A stretch of DNA of 64,000 nt from Pseudomonas sp. KUIN-1 (GTDB lineage Bacteria > Pseudomonadota > Gammaproteobacteria > Pseudomonadales > Pseudomonadaceae): the NCBI RefSeq assembly GCF_009176725.1, contig NZ_AP020337.1, positions 1,116,001 through 1,180,000 of the forward strand, given 5' to 3'. The stretch's first letter is position 1. Each line of letters begins with the position of its first letter. The translations under genes were made by a program, and so were the position numbers. This document shows, in pieces, positions 60,391 to 64,000 of the stretch. The notes beneath the pieces were generated by a model. The model did no database searches. It saw only the letters and a program-made list of their open reading frames with translations, and was not told the DNA's origin.

Positions 60391-62507
60391 AGTGGCTGCT
60401 CCGTTTGATCGTCAGATCGGTAATGGTTGTGCTGACGTGCCACAGCCTGTTCGATGGTTTCTCTGGGCAGCACGCCAATGTCGACCAGGTAGTCGCCGAT
60501 CCGGCCATGCACATGCGGGCGGTAGCCGAGCATGGCTTTCTGGAACACTTCGCGGTCCAGCAGGCCTTGCTCGATCAGCAGATCGCCCAGCAGTGGCGCT
60601 CTGGCTGGAAGCGGCTGACCCTCGACCACCTGAAGCTGACGCAACTGCGCGACGATGTCGCTTTCACGGGCAATCAACTGCACCGGCTCGGCACCCAGCT
60701 GTTCGCTAATCTGCTGCAGACCGTCAGGCGGCAGCGGGCTGGCCACTGCGATTTCCTGGCGGCCCAGCGCATTCATTTGCAACGGCACGACACGCCAGCG
60801 CAGGCAGAACTCATCCGCCAGCACACTGTTGTCGGCACGCTTGCTGGCGATGTCGAACACCCGCGGCAGGTCATTCTGGAAGGCGATGGCCTCAGCCAGG
60901 GTTTCATCGTCGAGCCAGCCGTGGCTAAGCAAAATCCTGCCCAGGGGCACCTGACGGGTTTGCTGTTCAGTCAGTGCGGTCTGCAGTTTTTCGTCGTTGA
61001 TGGCTTGCCAGGACAACAGCACGCTGCCCAGACGGCGGGGCGCGACGGCAATCAGGTCGGAAGACGGGAAGTCGTGCATGGTCTTGTCCCAGACCAGCTT
61101 GCGGTTGAGCACCTTGCCCACCAGAAACATCCGCCAGGCCCGCGCCGCAGCCATGAAGTTGACGAAGTTGCCGACCACCATGCGCGGTATCGACAGCAAA
61201 CCGTGCTGCCAGCCGTAAAGCACGGTGGTGAAGTAGCAGCGATGCAGGATCCGCCACAGCAGTGCGATGCCGTTGGCCACCAGCAGATACTGAATCAGGC
61301 CGGTGGTTTCAAAGGGGGTCGGAAAGCTGGTGTTCCACACTCCGCTGGAGCGCAGCACAATCAGCGCCAGAAGTTGAATGAGGATTACGTAAGCGAGGAT
61401 GCTGATGAACGATGTGACCACGCCCTTGCGGTCGCGAAACAGCAGGTATCGATTGGCCAGTGAACCGGTCCAGCCCATTTGCTCCCAGCCTTGCAAGCCG
61501 ATACCCAGCGTCCAGCGCGCTTTCTGGCGAAAGGCAGTACGGAAGGTGTCCGGGAAGAATTCGCGCACGCACAGCGGCATTTCCAGCGTCGATTCGTAAG
61601 GCTTGCGGAACCACGATTTGCGCAGCACCCGAAATTGCACCGGGAAGCGTACGAAGATCGCCTGCATGCCGTACTTCGCCAGTCGCGCGCCGACGTCGTA
61701 GTCCTCGGTCAGGCTTTCGGTATTGAACGGCTGGTTCTGGTTTTCATCCGCCAGCACCATCAGCGCACGTCGCGAGAAGCAAGTGCCGACACCGGCCGAA
61801 GGCACGGTGTCAGTCATGCTTTCGCGTACCACCAGGTCCTTGCCGTGCCATTCGGCGAACTCGTCCATGTAGGTGCCGGCTACCCATTCGTACCAGTTGC
61901 GTTCCAGCGACACGACCGGCAACTGGATCATGTCCTTGCGCGGCAACAGGTAATTGAACAGGCGCAGTTCAAGCGGGTGCAGCACGTCTTCGCTGTCGTG
62001 CAGGATAGTCCCGGCGAACTGTACGGCGTGGGTCTTCTCGTACAGGAAAATCGCCTGGATCACCCAGTTCAGGCAGTCGGCCTTGCAGGTCGGGCCGGCG
62101 TGCGGCACCTCCACACGGTGCAACTGCTTGTAGCGGCGACGCATGCGCTCCACTTCATCGATGGTGCGCTGGTCGTTGATGTAAGTGCCGACGAACACCA
62201 CGTAGTTCTGATAGTCGAGCGTCGACACCATGTTTTCGATCATCGGCGCGATGACGTCGTATTCCAGCCAGGCCGGGACCATGATTGCCAGCGGCTGCTC
62301 GTCACGGGCAGTCAACTGCTCGGCAGTCAGTGGCCGGTAGCGACGTTCGGCGGTGAACTTGCGGTACAGCCGGCGCGACCAGTACCAGATATCGATGAAC
62401 AGGTCATCGATACTCGATACCAGGATGATCAGCCCGACAACGATCGTCGCGACTTCCAGCACGCTGTAGTAATGGGCCAGCCAGTAAGGCCAATAGAGCG
62501 ACGTCAT
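60387..62507 (-). CDS. nfrB: NfrB-like polysaccharide synthase with c-di-GMP-binding MshEN units
   Basis: A 706-residue inner-membrane glycosyltransferase of family 2. N-terminal helix (residues 13-36), then catalytic residues: D171 in HDSED, D269 in TEDYD and QKARW at 328-332. Several helices follow (for example 365-386). The C-terminus has two units resembling the MshEN domain, each with paired RLGxxL-type motifs: about 492-550 (RLGSVLLSWQAIN; PLGRILLSHGWLD) and 639-692 (LLGDLLIEQGLLD; RIGDYLVDIGVLP). E. coli NfrB is activated by c-di-GMP at such a domain and makes an N-acetylmannosamine-type glycan. It begins 12 bp after the bcsB-like stop and is coupled to nfrA. Confidence 0.9.
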   Translation of the reverse strand: MTSLYWPYWLAHYYSVLEVATIVVGLIILVSSIDDLFIDIWYWSRRLYRKFTAERRYRPLTAEQLTARDEQPLAIMVPAWLEYDVIAPMIENMVSTLDYQNYVVFVGTYINDQRTIDEVERMRRRYKQLHRVEVPHAGPTCKADCLNWVIQAIFLYEKTHAVQFAGTILHDSEDVLHPLELRLFNYLLPRKDMIQLPVVSLERNWYEWVAGTYMDEFAEWHGKDLVVRESMTDTVPSAGVGTCFSRRALMVLADENQNQPFNTESLTEDYDVGARLAKYGMQAIFVRFPVQFRVLRKSWFRKPYESTLEMPLCVREFFPDTFRTAFRQKARWTLGIGLQGWEQMGWTGSLANRYLLFRDRKGVVTSFISILAYVILIQLLALIVLRSSGVWNTSFPTPFETTGLIQYLLVANGIALLWRILHRCYFTTVLYGWQHGLLSIPRMVVGNFVNFMAAARAWRMFLVGKVLNRKLVWDKTMHDFPSSDLIAVAPRRLGSVLLSWQAINDEKLQTALTEQQTRQVPLGRILLSHGWLDDETLAEAIAFQNDLPRVFDIASKRADNSVLADEFCLRWRVVPLQMNALGRQEIAVASPLPPDGLQQISEQLGAEPVQLIARESDIVAQLRQLQVVEGQPLPARAPLLGDLLIEQGLLDREVFQKAMLGYRPHVHGRIGDYLVDIGVLPRETIEQAVARQHNHYRSDDQTEQPL

Positions 62508-62519
62508 TGCGGCGGCCTG

Positions 62520-64000
62520 TTACGAGCGATTGCGACGGGCGCTATGGCCAGCCAGCAACAGAATGAGAAAAAGTACGATGCCGGCCGGGATCAGCCACAG
62601 CAGTGATGGTTTGCGCCAGGCCTCGATGCCGGTGCTTTCCTCCTCCTCGATCATCTGGCTGCCGGTCGGGTCCTTGGCGTCGAAGGTGGCGATCGGGCCG
62701 CTGTCAGCCAGCAGCGCGGCGTTGCCACGTTCCAGCAGTAGCGGACGTTCGAACACAGGAGCCTGACCGCCCAGCGAGCGATAGACCATGCCGTGCTGGC
62801 CGCCGGCTTCGATCACTTGCAGCGAAGCCAGGTGGTTGAGCGACTTGAGGTCGAGCAGCGTCTGCTCTTTGTGGTTGATCAGCAGGTGTCCGTCGTTGCT
62901 GGCCTTGACCGACTCGGCGCCGTCCTTGACGGGCAGTTCGAAGGCCAGGAAAGACTTGGCCGGTGTCACGGCGACGCTGGCGTCGTCGCTGACGCTGAGC
63001 TGTGCGCGCAAAGGCGAGACGCCGGAGGCGCTGGCGATACGGATGACTTGCGGCAGGCTGCTGGTCGGGTGCTCAAGGTAGCCCTTGGGCACCATGATCT
63101 GCGTATCGGTGGCGAAGCGTGCCGCCATGCCCGAGAAGTTTTCGTCAGGCGTGACCTTGTCCAGCACGATGTGGCTGGTTGGCAATACCGAGATCGGGAA
63201 CGCCTGCGGCGTCTCCAGGCACTGGTTGCTGACCGGCTGACGCTGGAAAGACACGCGCAGGACGTTCTGCGCCGCTAGTGCGTATTGCGGAATGCGGGCT
63301 TCGATGCGCTCTTTCTTGCCATCGGGAGTCAGTTGCATTGCACCGATCAGGTAATCGTTGAGGAACAACGTGGCAACCGGCGGGGTACCCGATGCACCGG
63401 GGGCGGCAGCGATATCGATCATCGCAGTCACCGGTACGCGACCGTCATAGGCAACGCTGCCCAGCGGGAACGAGGCGCTCCAGTCGGTTTTTGCCAGCAC
63501 GTCCACCGTGCCGGGCTTGCCGCCCAGACGGGTCAGTGCGACACGACCGTCTTCGCTCAGAGGCATGGCGGCTTCTTCGCCAATGGTCAGCTGGCGATTG
63601 CGCGCCAGTTTATTCCACGCCGAGCTGAGCAGGCCGATGGCCTTGTTGGCCGACTCCGGCTTGATCATCAGCAGCGCGCGATTGCCCAGCATGGCCAGAC
63701 TCACGTCATCCCCGGCGCTGTTGGCAAGCGGCTTCTTGATGTGACGCTCGCGCCACTGGGCCAGTGCACTGGCCGCCGAAGCATCCAGACCCTGCACCTG
63801 CGCCTGGAGAGCGTCCATGGCGTCGTCGATAGCCTTGAGCAACTGCGGATCGCTGATCGCCAGGTCGGCCTGCAATGCAGGTGTCTGGCCGAGCATCAGC
63901 AATGCACCGATTTCCGCCGGGTCGCGCAGGGTGTACTGGCCCTTGCCTTCGAGCCCTGCAAACGCCGGAATCTGCTTGAGTTCCGCCGGAATAGTCAGGC
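62520..64000 (-). CDS. BcsB-like cellulose-synthase regulatory subunit, 5' end beyond window
   Basis: The frame stays open to the window edge (the first residues inside read LTIPAELKQIPAFAGLEGKG), so the gene starts outside. At least 493 residues remain. It shows the BcsB pattern: jelly-roll-like segments (PPVATLFLNDYLIGAMQL, ALAAQNVLRVSFQRQP), a Cys in SNQCLETP and a single C-terminal membrane helix (LLWLIPAGIVLFLILLLAGH) followed by a basic tail. BcsB supports the periplasmic side of cellulose-type synthases. Being first of the visible operon with nfrB-nfrA-ybcH-like, it is probably the periplasmic partner of the NfrB-like synthase. Confidence 0.85.
   Translation of the reverse strand, partial: LTIPAELKQIPAFAGLEGKGQYTLRDPAEIGALLMLGQTPALQADLAISDPQLLKAIDDAMDALQAQVQGLDASAASALAQWRERHIKKPLANSAGDDVSLAMLGNRALLMIKPESANKAIGLLSSAWNKLARNRQLTIGEEAAMPLSEDGRVALTRLGGKPGTVDVLAKTDWSASFPLGSVAYDGRVPVTAMIDIAAAPGASGTPPVATLFLNDYLIGAMQLTPDGKKERIEARIPQYALAAQNVLRVSFQRQPVSNQCLETPQAFPISVLPTSHIVLDKVTPDENFSGMAARFATDTQIMVPKGYLEHPTSSLPQVIRIASASGVSPLRAQLSVSDDASVAVTPAKSFLAFELPVKDGAESVKASNDGHLLINHKEQTLLDLKSLNHLASLQVIEAGGQHGMVYRSLGGQAPVFERPLLLERGNAALLADSGPIATFDAKDPTGSQMIEEEESTGIEAWRKPSLLWLIPAGIVLFLILLLAGHSARRNRS

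Overview
The window reads as a contiguous piece of chromosome from a fluorescent pseudomonad, most likely the Pseudomonas syringae group. The reasons are gene content and gene order shared with Pseudomonas (TIGR01777 epimerase-hemH-uraA-upp-hpt; pta-slyD-glutathione peroxidase-OYE-glycosyltransferase-cysZ-trxB; folX-folE-folM), high-GC codon use, a HopJ-family gene, and many copies of Pseudomonas-type dispersed palindromic repeats between genes. No rRNA, tRNA, CRISPR array, insertion sequence or prophage was recognised. Identifications rest on reading protein motifs by eye; no database search was run.

Layout. 0-6 kb: epimerase, ferrochelatase, uracil permease/uracil phosphoribosyltransferase, hypoxanthine phosphoribosyltransferase and two conserved small genes. 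6-10.6 kb: amino-acid-type ABC permease and binding protein divergent from a homocysteine S-methyltransferase, then malate:quinone oxidoreductase. 10.6-18.4 kb: a poorly occupied 0.7 kb gap, small conserved proteins, a YajG-like lipoprotein, a PlsC-like acyltransferase, an SRAP protein, an M48 lipoprotein protease, a Mn-exporter-like gene behind a yybP-ykoY riboswitch, and rsmC. 18.4-27.5 kb: LysE exporter, acyl-CoA ligase, DUF1302/DUF1329 pair and a MalT-like LuxR regulator. 27.5-38.4 kb: HD-GYP protein, the pyrimidine-degradation operon rutABCDF, its regulator rutR, and a four-gene BMP-type nucleoside/nucleobase ABC transporter. 38.4-50 kb: OmpA lipoprotein, acyltransferase, pta, slyD, glutathione peroxidase, OYE, glycosyltransferase, an AT-rich pocket with two orphan small genes, cysZ, trxB. 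50-57.5 kb: hopJ-DUF1244, folX-folE-folM (tetrahydromonapterin), PilZ-like, flavodoxin, SDR and SirB1-like genes. 57.5-64 kb: an nfrB-nfrA-ybcH-like exopolysaccharide operon with a BcsB-like subunit running off the end of the window.

The two strongest observations are these. (1) rutR is flanked by a 45-bp imperfect inverted repeat. Each copy carries an NtrC-like box (GCAC-N7-GTGC) and a RutR-type operator, and each is followed at almost the same distance by a sigma-54 -24/-12 element pointing outward. One set faces the rut catabolic operon and the other faces the ABC transporter, which suggests mirror-image promoters linking uptake and breakdown of pyrimidines to nitrogen limitation. (2) The 57.5-64 kb operon looks like a c-di-GMP-controlled polysaccharide machine: an NfrB-type synthase with two MshEN-like units at its C-terminus, an NfrA-type outer-membrane TPR/barrel protein, a DUF4434/YbcH-like periplasmic protein and a cellulose-synthase BcsB-like partner. 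Other items of interest are a terminator-like hairpin ending 50 nt before trxB, an SRAP protein lacking its catalytic His, and several perfect palindromes.
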